From the NCBI GenBank assembly GCA_963728295.1, contig CAVSKB010000012.1, positions 124,001-188,000 on the forward strand: DNA of 64,000 nucleotides. The letters run 5' to 3'. The notes under the pieces are model-generated. The model saw only the letters and a program-made list of their open reading frames with translations. It was not told the origin of the DNA and did no database searches. Within the stretch, counting starts at the first letter, position 1, and each line of letters begins with the position of its first letter. Made by a program: the position numbers and the translations under genes. Positions 26,563-35,000 of this stretch are shown in pieces. The DNA comes from DATJKD01 sp963728295. GTDB lineage: Bacteria; Pseudomonadota; Gammaproteobacteria; Steroidobacterales; Steroidobacteraceae.

Positions 26563-27249
26563 ATGATCGACCTCTACACCGCCGCAACGCCCAACGGCCA
26601 CAAGATCTCGATCGCGCTCGAGGAACTGGGGCTGCCGTACATCGTCCACCACCTGGACCTGGGTCGCCTCGATCAGAAGACGCCCGAGTTTCTCCGGATC
26701 AACCCGAACGGACGCGTTCCGGCCATCGTCGACCGCGACGAGGATGACTTCGCCGTGTTCGAGTCCGGCGCCATCCTCATCTATCTCGCCGAGAAGACCG
26801 GCCGGTTGATGCCGCGCGATACCAGGGGCCGCTCGCTCGTGATCCAGTGGCTGATGTTCCAGATGGCAGGGATCGGGCCGATGATGGGGCAGGCGAACGT
26901 CTTCTATCGCTACTTTCCAGAGAGGCTGCAGTCAGCGATCGATCGCTATCACGGCGAAGTGCGGCGCCTCTTCGGCGTGCTCGATGGACGTCTTGCAGAG
27001 CACGAGTACCTGGCAGGCGACTATTCGATCGCCGACATCGCCAACTGGGCCTGGGTACGCGGGCATGATTGGTCGGGTGTGTCCATCGACCCTTTCCCCC
27101 ACCTGTCGCGCTGGGTGGTGCAGCTCGCGGCGCGCCCGGCCTGCATACGCGGCGTCGATATTCCGCCGCGCACCGCGCGGATCGAGGACCCGAAGGACGC
27201 CGAACAGCTCATCGAGGCGGCGCGGCGGATCCTGGAGACCGGACACTAG
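26563..27249 (+). CDS. Glutathione S-transferase, YfcG-like disulfide-bond oxidoreductase
   Basis: YfcG-type nu-class GSTs use glutathione to reduce disulfides. The product (228 residues) starts MIDLYTAATPNGHKISIALEE by segments, with the TPNGHKI motif that in YfcG contacts the thiol. It continues with FLRINPNGRVPAIVD, FESGAILIYLAEKTG, and the alpha domain with QMAGIGPMMGQANVFYRYFP and YSIADIANWAWVRGH. All fit the E. coli YfcG pattern closely. It lies in the run of plus-strand genes behind hss, about 46 bp after the methyltransferase. Partner to the FAD monooxygenase next door is possible. Confidence 0.9.
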   Translation: MIDLYTAATPNGHKISIALEELGLPYIVHHLDLGRLDQKTPEFLRINPNGRVPAIVDRDEDDFAVFESGAILIYLAEKTGRLMPRDTRGRSLVIQWLMFQMAGIGPMMGQANVFYRYFPERLQSAIDRYHGEVRRLFGVLDGRLAEHEYLAGDYSIADIANWAWVRGHDWSGVSIDPFPHLSRWVVQLAARPACIRGVDIPPRTARIEDPKDAEQLIEAARRILETGH

Positions 27250-27279
27250 ACGGCCTGGACCTGCAGGCGACGTACGCAG

Positions 27280-28476
27280 TTGATCGCGACACACAGGGCG
27301 GCGCAAGTGATCGTGGTCGGCGCCGGGCCGGTGGGCTTCATCACGGCCTACGGTCTTGCACGCAAGGGCATCGAAGTGCGACTGCTCGAAGCGGAGGCGG
27401 TGATCGCCAGCTCGCCGCGCGCGGCGATCTACTTTCCGACGACGCTCGAAATCCTCGACCAATTGGGTCTGCTCGAGGAGGCACAAGCGATCGGCTACGC
27501 GAGCACCCGCTTCGCCATGCGCTATCCGGCAACCGGCGAGGTAATCGAGGCAGACGTCACGACCAGCGTGCCGCCCGGAAGCCCCTACGCACGCAATCTG
27601 CATTTCGGTCAGCACGTGCTCGCCGACCTGGTGATGCGCCACCTCCTCGAGCTGCCAAACGCGCAGCTCCTGTGGCGGCACAAGGTCCACTCGCTCGAGC
27701 AGGACAGCTCGGGCGTGAGCCTCGGCGTGGCGACACCGGAGGGGCGCGTTACATTGCGCAGCGACTGGGTGGTCGGCACCGACGGTTCGCACAGCACCGT
27801 CCGGCAGCTCCTGGAGCTGCCCTTCGAAGGCCACACCTGGCCGGATCGCTTCGTCGCAACCAACCTGGATTACGACTTCGAGTCCCACGGCTACAGTCCG
27901 GCCAATATGATCTCCGATCCCGACGAATGGGGGGTAATCGCGCGGCTGGGTCGAGAGAACCTCTGGCGCGTGACCTTCGGTGAGGACGCGGGCCTCGCCG
28001 AAGAGCAGGTGTATGAGCGCATCCCGCAGCACTACGCGCGGTTGCTGCCGGCGCCTGGCCCTTACCGCATAGTGGCCGCCGCACCCTATCGCGTGCACGA
28101 GCGCTGCGCGCCGCGCTTTCGCGTGGGCCGCGTGCTGCTCGCGGGCGATGCCGCTCACGTCTGCAATCCGTGCGGCGGCATGGGCCTGACTAGCGGCATC
28201 GTCGATGCGGACGCGGTCGTTAAGGTCCTCGATGCGGTCATCCACGGCAGGGCGGGGCAAGCGGTGCTCGACTTCTATGCCGAGGAGCGGCGGCGCGTCT
28301 TCCGCGAGGCCGTCTCCCCGATCGCGACCAGCTTCAAGCGCCAGCTCAGCGAGAAGGACGCGGGACAGCGCGCGCGTGACCGCATCAGATTCCGCCAGGA
28401 CGCCGAGAACCCCGATACATCCCCCACGGCCTCAAAGCTGAGCACGCTCCTGCTCGGCCGGCCGATGCCGGTCTAG
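27280..28476 (+). CDS. FAD-dependent aromatic-ring-type monooxygenase
   Basis: Group A flavoprotein hydroxylase of about 398 residues. The FAD-binding start is VIVVGAGPVGFITAYGLARK, followed by an AEAVIASSPRAAIYFPTTLE segment, the NADPH/FAD motif VVGTDGSHSTVRQLL, and the second FAD motif LLAGDAAHVCNPCGGMGLTS. These match the PheA/TfdB/MhpA branch that hydroxylates phenols or acts on quinones and polyketides. The frame starts at TTG 27280, with a GTG 27 bp later as an alternative. Eight bases separate it from the hydrolase that follows, and together with the GST this resembles an aromatic-compound module, though no ring-cleavage dioxygenase is present. Confidence 0.87.
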   Translation: MIATHRAAQVIVVGAGPVGFITAYGLARKGIEVRLLEAEAVIASSPRAAIYFPTTLEILDQLGLLEEAQAIGYASTRFAMRYPATGEVIEADVTTSVPPGSPYARNLHFGQHVLADLVMRHLLELPNAQLLWRHKVHSLEQDSSGVSLGVATPEGRVTLRSDWVVGTDGSHSTVRQLLELPFEGHTWPDRFVATNLDYDFESHGYSPANMISDPDEWGVIARLGRENLWRVTFGEDAGLAEEQVYERIPQHYARLLPAPGPYRIVAAAPYRVHERCAPRFRVGRVLLAGDAAHVCNPCGGMGLTSGIVDADAVVKVLDAVIHGRAGQAVLDFYAEERRRVFREAVSPIATSFKRQLSEKDAGQRARDRIRFRQDAENPDTSPTASKLSTLLLGRPMPV

Positions 28477-28484
28477 GCGTAACC

Positions 28485-29288
28485 ATGACCGACGCGTCGC
28501 GTCCTTACAGCACTGCGGGTTTCCGGCGCGACGAGTACACCGTCGACGGTATCGTGAGCGTCGTCTACAGCGCCGGACATGGGCCGCCGGTGGTGTATCT
28601 CCACGGCGGCGGCAGCTATCACGGCTTCGAGTGGACGCGCGACTGGCTGGATCGTTTCCGCGTGATCCTCCCCTATCATCCCGGCTACGGCGAATCCGCG
28701 GACGACCCCGATGCGTCCTCCGTCGACGATCTTGTCGTGCACTACGTGCGGCTGTTCGAGCTGCTCGGTTTGCAGCGCCTGAAGCTGGTCGGCGCATCGC
28801 TGGGCGGATGGCTCGCGGCGCAGTTCGCGCTCACGCAGCCGGGCCGCATCGAGCGCCTCGTCGTTGTCGCACCCGCCGGGTTGCTGGCCCCTGCGTATCC
28901 CTATCTGGACTTCGCTGCCGTGCCGCCGGCCGACCTGCCCCACCAGCTCGTGTCCGATCCGGCGTTCATCGCGCCCTTCTGGCCGGCGCAGCCGGACGCG
29001 CGCCTGGCTGCGCTGCTCGCGCGCGAAGCGGCTGCGACAGGACGCATCCTGCGGGATCTGCCCGCGGCCGACCGCAAGCTGAGGCGCCGGCTACCCCGAC
29101 TGAACGTGCCAACGCTCGTTCTCTGGGGCGAGCGCGACCGCGTCCTGCCCGCCGGCCTGGCCGGCGAATGGGCGAGTCTGCTCCCCGATGGTCGCGTGGA
29201 GATCATCGCGGACGGCGGACATCTGCTGCTGGACGAGTTCCCCGCGGCGCGCGCGGTCGCCGCGCGCTTCCTCGACAGCCGCGGCTGA
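28485..29288 (+). CDS. Alpha/beta-fold hydrolase
   Basis: A 267-residue alpha/beta hydrolase with the expected triad: nucleophile serine in VGASLGGWLAAQ, aspartate in LWGERDRVLP and histidine in DGGHLLLDEFP. The oxyanion region is VVYLHGGGSYHGFEWTRDW. Overall similarity is to the meta-cleavage-product and dienelactone-type hydrolases, in line with the adjacent monooxygenase, but the substrate cannot be assigned. Last gene of the plus-strand run beginning at 20618; convergent with the lipoprotein gene, 17 bp apart. Confidence 0.87.
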   Translation: MTDASRPYSTAGFRRDEYTVDGIVSVVYSAGHGPPVVYLHGGGSYHGFEWTRDWLDRFRVILPYHPGYGESADDPDASSVDDLVVHYVRLFELLGLQRLKLVGASLGGWLAAQFALTQPGRIERLVVVAPAGLLAPAYPYLDFAAVPPADLPHQLVSDPAFIAPFWPAQPDARLAALLAREAAATGRILRDLPAADRKLRRRLPRLNVPTLVLWGERDRVLPAGLAGEWASLLPDGRVEIIADGGHLLLDEFPAARAVAARFLDSRG

Positions 29289-29305
29289 GACCGAATGTCT
29301 GCGAT

Positions 29306-29815
29306 TCAGCGGACCGCTTTCGCGAAGTTGCCGAACTGCAGACCGATCACCTGGTCAACGCCAGCGATGAAGCCATCGAGCTTGTGCGAAGCGTCACCGC
29401 TCAGCCGATAGGTGACGACCGCCTCGGTTCCAGCATCCTTGCCTGTGAGAGTCACCGTCAGGACGCCAGTGACGGCCATCTCCTGCAGCGGTCCGAGTGA
29501 CCCACGCAGCCGAAGCAGTTCGCCGGGCTTCGCCATCACGACTCGCGCGTGCTCGGCGCTGTTGCCCTCCCACCGCTCGCAGAAACAACCACCCGCTTCG
29601 GGCTCGAGGCTCAAGTTGCCGGGGACGCCCGACCAGGTGTGATCGGCGGGCCACCAGCGCTCGGGATGCACCAGTGTCTGCCAGGCCACCGCCGGGGGCG
29701 CGGCGATCTGGAAGCGGTGCTCGATGACCGCGCCTTCGGGCGCGTTTGTTTGACTCCGGCATGCAGCTGTCGCAGAGAACAACAGCGCCAGTACGGCGCC
29801 TATCGGACGATGCAT
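29306..29815 (-). CDS. SRPBCC-domain lipoprotein
   Basis: The 169-residue product has a lipoprotein signal ending LFSATAAC, then an SRPBCC/START-like helix-grip domain (EHRFQIAAPPAVAWQTLVHP, WWPADHTWSG, TVTLTGKDAGTEAVVTYRLS). Such domains bind hydrophobic ligands; a membrane-anchored periplasmic location follows from the lipobox. The ligand is unknown. It is a lone minus-strand gene between the hydrolase and the paired palindromes at 29.87 kb. Confidence 0.8.
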   Translation of the reverse strand: MHRPIGAVLALLFSATAACRSQTNAPEGAVIEHRFQIAAPPAVAWQTLVHPERWWPADHTWSGVPGNLSLEPEAGGCFCERWEGNSAEHARVVMAKPGELLRLRGSLGPLQEMAVTGVLTVTLTGKDAGTEAVVTYRLSGDASHKLDGFIAGVDQVIGLQFGNFAKAVR

Positions 29816-29858
29816 GTGGCAAACTCCCCTGCGAGGCCCCTGCAGGAAATGGCTAAAA

Positions 29859-29904
29859 AATCGGCCCGGAGCCGATTATTCCCGATTAATCGGCTCCGAG
29901 CCGA
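29859..29904. repeat. Pair of intergenic palindromes with GGCTNCGAGCC core
   Basis: The first stem is AATCGGC (29859-29865), loop CCGGA, GCCGATT (29871-29877). The second is TCGGCT (29890-29895), loop CCG, AGCCGA (29899-29904). Centres are about 29 bp apart. The pair lies between the divergent-side start of the lipoprotein gene and the end of pbpC; without a T-run it is not a canonical terminator. Confidence 0.8.
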
Positions 29905-29940
29905 ATTTCAGTTGCCGACCGCCGCGGACGTGCCGGCAAC

Positions 29941-32052
29941 TCAGAGCCCTCGAACGGTAAACACCGCGGAATCGCGCACCCGTCCGTCGGCCGTGCGCAG
30001 TTCCACGCGATGATCGCCCGGGACGGGTCGCCAGCGCCGCGGGCGGTCCGCTGATCCAACGCGGCGTCCATCGAGGTACAGCGCGAGCGTGGCATCGGCA
30101 CCGCGTCCCTCGAGGATCACGACCTGGTTCGCCGGCGGGATGTCGGGATCGAGCGCAATGGTCGTCCCGTTCGCCGGGCTCGCAATGCGCGCAGTCGCCG
30201 GCCCCCTGGCCAGGACCTCGACGCGCGTGAGCTCCGTCCCGGTGAGAAACCAACCGCGTCGCGCGGGCTCGACGGCGGGGACGAATTCGATCGATTCGGC
30301 AACGACGCCCCGGGGCGGATGCGGTGGGCGCGACGGTTGATCCTCGTGCAGCCACTGCATGATCTCGGCCCAGGCGGGCGCGGCGCCCGTCACGCCGGAG
30401 ACGTCGAGCATCGAGTCGCCCTCGAAGTTGCCGACCCAGACTGCAACGGTGTATCGGTCCGAGTAGCCGATGCACCAGTTGTCACGCATGTCCTTGCTCG
30501 TCCCGGTCTTGACCGCCGCCCAGCCACGCGTCCCGAGCGGGCTGGCAAGCCCGAAGGTCGATGCGCGCGCCGCAGGGTCGCTGAGCACGTCCGAGACCAG
30601 GAACGCCACCGCTTCGGGCATCACCCGCCGTGGCGTCTCCCTGCGCGCGCGCGCTGGCACGAGCTGAAGCGGTGACCACAGCCCCCCGTTTGCGAGAACG
30701 CGATACGCGTTCGCCTGCTGCAGGAGATTGACTTCGGCGGAACCGAGCGCGAGCGAGTAGCCGTAATGCTCGCCATCGCGATTGAGGTCGTCGTAACCCA
30801 GCCGGTCGAGACGATCGCGGAAGTTCTCGACGCCGACCAGGATCAGCGTCCGCACCGCGGGTATGTTTAGCGAACCAGCGAGCGCGGTGCGCGCGCTCAC
30901 CGCGCCGAGGTAGCGGCGGTCGTAGTTCTGCGGAATGTAGAGACCGGTGGTCGTTTCCAGGTTGATGGGCGAGTCCTCGATCAGCGACGCCGGCGTCAGG
31001 TATCGTCGCTCGAAGGCGAGTCCATACAGGAACGGCTTCAGAGTCGATCCCGCCTGGCGCAAAGCCCGCACGCCGTCGACGGCGGATGCAGAGGAGTGCC
31101 GCCCGGCCGAGCCGACATACGCGAGCACCTCACCGGTGTCGTTGTCGACCACGAGCGCCGCGCCGTCGCGCACGTTGCGCTCATCGAGGCTCCCGAGTTG
31201 CCGCGCCAGCACGTCGTGTACGCGGCGCTGGATCGGCGCCGAGAGCGTGGTCAGGACACGTTCGCCCGGCTCGCGCAGGAGCTGACGCGCAATTTGCGGC
31301 GCAAGCGACGGCGCCGGCAGCAGCGACTGCGGCCGCGCGAGCGTCTCGCGGGCGAGCTTTGCGAGCTCGCCGCAGCCGATCTCCGCACCCCGCCGCACGG
31401 CGAGGGTGCAGGCGCGGGTCGCCGCGCGCGCAGGCTCCGCATTCGGCGCGGCGATCAGGCTTGCGAGCAGCCAGGACTCCGCGCCGGTGAGCCCGGAAGG
31501 CGCCTTGCCATAGATCGACCAGGACGCGGCGGCGATGCCCTGCAGCTCGCCGCGCGCGCTGACGCGGTTGAGATACGCCTCGAGTATCTGCGCCTTGGTC
31601 CAGGTGCGCTCGATGCGCCAGGCGGCCTGCATCTGCGCCCACTTGGCTGCAAGGCCGCGGCGGCCACCTGCGTGCAGGTCCTCCTGCTCGATCAGCCCTG
31701 CGAGCTGCATGGTGATCGTGCTTGCGCCGCGGCGCCCGTTGCCGCGCAGCATCTGCCATGCCGCGGCGGCGAGTGCGCGCCCGTCGACGCCGCCATGCTG
31801 GTAGAACCGCTGGTCCTCGATGCTGATGACCGCCGCCCGCAGCGCCGGCGAGATTTCCTCCAGTGTCATCCACTGGCCGCGAAGGCTGTCGAAGTCGAGC
31901 CGGTCGGCTTCGAGGATGATGCCGTCGCGATCGAGCACCCAGCCATAAGAGGAGCGCCATTCGGCGCGCACGCCGTCGAACGCCGGCGTGACCTGCGAGG
32001 CCTGGACGGTCGACGCGAGCAACACCAAGCCGACTGCGAGCGCTCTTGTCAT
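29941..32052 (-). CDS. pbpC: Penicillin-binding protein 1C
   Basis: PBP1C is a bifunctional peptidoglycan synthase. After a short signal/anchor (LAVGLVLLASTVQAS) come the glycosyltransferase motifs ISIEDQRFYQHGGVD with the catalytic glutamate, RGASTITMQLA, and LEAYLNRV. The transpeptidase has the nucleophile in AGSTLKPFLYG, SLN as second motif and VKTGTSKD as third. The C-terminal BiPBP_C domain (RIASPANGTTIALDPDIPP) is present. The length, about 703 residues, is normal. The ATG at 32052 overlaps the yfhM stop (ATGA), the usual pairing in which YfhM and PBP1C act together in the periplasm. The frame is intact; a longer upstream frame is a shadow of yfhM. Confidence 0.95.
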   Translation of the reverse strand: MTRALAVGLVLLASTVQASQVTPAFDGVRAEWRSSYGWVLDRDGIILEADRLDFDSLRGQWMTLEEISPALRAAVISIEDQRFYQHGGVDGRALAAAAWQMLRGNGRRGASTITMQLAGLIEQEDLHAGGRRGLAAKWAQMQAAWRIERTWTKAQILEAYLNRVSARGELQGIAAASWSIYGKAPSGLTGAESWLLASLIAAPNAEPARAATRACTLAVRRGAEIGCGELAKLARETLARPQSLLPAPSLAPQIARQLLREPGERVLTTLSAPIQRRVHDVLARQLGSLDERNVRDGAALVVDNDTGEVLAYVGSAGRHSSASAVDGVRALRQAGSTLKPFLYGLAFERRYLTPASLIEDSPINLETTTGLYIPQNYDRRYLGAVSARTALAGSLNIPAVRTLILVGVENFRDRLDRLGYDDLNRDGEHYGYSLALGSAEVNLLQQANAYRVLANGGLWSPLQLVPARARRETPRRVMPEAVAFLVSDVLSDPAARASTFGLASPLGTRGWAAVKTGTSKDMRDNWCIGYSDRYTVAVWVGNFEGDSMLDVSGVTGAAPAWAEIMQWLHEDQPSRPPHPPRGVVAESIEFVPAVEPARRGWFLTGTELTRVEVLARGPATARIASPANGTTIALDPDIPPANQVVILEGRGADATLALYLDGRRVGSADRPRRWRPVPGDHRVELRTADGRVRDSAVFTVRGL

Positions 32053-35000
32053 CTCGGGCCACGCACCTGCAGCGCCTGGTTTGGCAGCTCGCCGAACATC
32101 TCGGGCGCGTACATCGCCTCGACACGTGTCGCCGGCATGACGAAGCTGCCGGCGTTGTTGAGCCGCAGCGTGTACTCGACGAGGAACGATCCTTTCGGCA
32201 CGTAGGTGTAGTACGCGCGGAACGCATCGAAGTGGCGCTCCTCGTACGCGGGCTCGACCCAGCCTTCGCGACGTTCGCCGCCGGTGAGGATCGCCGAGTC
32301 GCGACCGAGCCCGCCGCCCAGGATGCTCGCGCCTGCCGGCACGGGGTCCTCGACCACCACCCAGCCCATGTCGGACTGTGCGTCGATCTCGAGTCGCACA
32401 CGCACGACGTCGCCCCGTGTCCACACGCCCTTCGACGACTGCTCGATCGGCACGATCGTCCGTCGGATGGAGTAACCGGTGAACAGCGGCGCCGTGAGTG
32501 GCAGTGCGGCGCGGCTCTCGATGAACGCCCATGGACGACCGGCGCCCTCGTGCGCGAGCGTGAGTGTCCCGGCGGCCGCGGGCCACGGGAACCCGAGCGA
32601 AGCCGCCGCGTCACCCGCAGGCCACGCGACCTCCCGCGCCGATCCGCCGAGCGCGGCGACCGTGCGGCCGGAAACCGGGGTCTTCTCGAAAGCGGCGCTG
32701 AACTTTCCCGTAGCAAGCACGCCCCAGGCGTTTGCGGTCGTCGTGTCCCAATGACCTCGACGCTGGCGCCCGAGCAGGCCGCGCATCATGCGTGGCAGGT
32801 CGTCGCGCCAGCCCGGCGCCTCGAGGAGGACCAGTACCGCGCGCGCCGCATTGACATCGCCGGACACCATGAGCCACCACAGTGCATCGTTGCGCTCGTT
32901 CGAGAGGCCCATGTGAGTGCCCTGGAAATTGAGCCTCGAGCGCAGGATCTGCCGCGCTTCCTCAATGCGCGACGTACGTCGCGGCAGATCGGACTCCCGT
33001 TGGAGCAGCGCGAGCCAGTCGAGCACAGCCGACGTCGGCCAGAGATTCGGCTCGAGCGCAATGCTCGTGAGCATCGATGCCTCGGCGGCGCCGTATCGCG
33101 ACAAGGCGTCGATCGCAGCAAGCTTGCGAATCGAGAGATCCGCTGCCGGCCAAACCGAACCGCGCTGCAGGCGGCCCGTGACGAAACTCTTGAGCGCCTC
33201 GAGCATCTTTGCCTGTGCATCTTCGGGGATCGAGTAGCCTGCCTCGTGCGCGATCGCGAGCACGTAGGCCGTGAGCACGTCGCTCCCGGCGTAAGTCTCC
33301 ACGGGGAAGTAGCGCAGCAGGCCGTCACCATCGAGATAGAGGGGCAGGCGTGCCATCTCTGCGTTCCAGGTCGGCTCATTGAGCAATGCGACCGCTCGCG
33401 AGACACGCTGTTCCAGGCAGCCGTACGGGTAAAAGGACATGTACTCCCGCACGCCTTGCAGGGATCCGACGAGGCTCGGCCGCAGCGCGACGTTGATGCC
33501 CCCGCGTCCCGGCACCGCTCCGGCCGGCTTCTCGACAGGCTGCGAATACGGGCCGTCGAGCTGCGTCAGCGTCGCCTGGTAGATGCGCACCGGATATGGC
33601 GCGCTCACGCGCTGCGACGTACGGAGCGCGTCACGCGCAGTGCCATCGATCTCGAGCGCGTCCACCGTCCAGGCGAGCGAGTCGACCCCGACCGGCGTCG
33701 TCACCGGCCAGGCCACGTCGCGGGCGCCGCCCGCCGGAAGCTCGACCGTCAATGACTTCAGACCTGGCTCCGAGCCATTTTTCTGCGGCTTCGCTGCGGC
33801 CTGGCCGACGATTGGCTTCGAGCCAGTTTTCGAGTCGATTCTTGCCGTGGCACGCACAGTCATGCGGCGCTTCGATGCGTTGCGGAGCGTGAATGTCGCC
33901 GTGTACCGGTCGCCTTCACGGACGAGCGGCGCCAGACCGGAGTGAAGCATCAGCTCCTGTGTCGTGCGGATGCTCGCCTGACCGGTACCGAAGAACTCAT
34001 CGCCGGCACTCGCCACCGCGACGAGGCGAAAGCTCGTCAGCGAATCGTTGAGCGGCACCTCGATCCGTGCCCGTCCGGCGGCATCGAGCTTTACGCGGCC
34101 ACGCCACAGCAGCAGCGTGTCGAATAGTTCCCGTGCGCCAGCGCGTCCGCCGCCCCCGCCGGCCGGCACGGCCTTGCGGCCATAGTGACGCTTGCCGATG
34201 ACCTGCATCTGGGCGGTCGAGGTCCACACCTCGATCGGTCGCTCGTTCATCATCGCATCGAGCAACGCCCAGGAATCGTTCGGCCGCAGTTCGAGCAGGC
34301 CCTCGTCGACCGCGGCGAACGCGAGCTCGGCGCCCGCCGGCAGGCGCCGGCCGCTTGCGCCGCGCACGTGGACGTCGACGATCGCCTTGTCCCGGACACG
34401 ATAGGTCTCGCTCGACGGCGCGACCTTGACCTGCAGTCGTTGCGCGGACCAGCCGACGCGGATCTGCGCGACGCCAAGCCGGAAAGCGGGCTTGCTGAGA
34501 TCGGCAAGTGCCGTGGCCGCGCCGCCTTCGAAGCGCCACGGGAGTCCGAGCCTGCGCACGAGATCCGCAAGCCAGGCACGCCAGCCCGCCACTCGGCCGC
34601 GAACCGCGAGCACCGATACATAGACGTTCGGCGCGTAGCTGTCCCCGATCGGAACCTCGATCACGGGATTGCGGCCGGACAGACGGGTGACAAAGCTCTC
34701 GAGGACGCCTTCGCGCTCGATGGTGACCAGCGCGGTCGCGCTGCGAAACGGACTCCGCACCTGGAATCGCGCTTTGTCTCCCGGCTCGTATTCCTTCTGT
34801 TCCGGCAGCAGATCCATCCGGTCGGCATTTCCGGGCGTGAACCACCAGTCATCGCCACCGGCCACCCAGGCAGTCGTGCTCGTCACGGCTGCGTTGCCGG
34901 ATTCGTCCTCCGTGGTTGCGCGCAGCACGATCTCACCGGATACGGCGGGCTCGATCCGGCAGCTCAAGAGACCCTGGTCGTTGGTGCGGCCACGGCAGGA

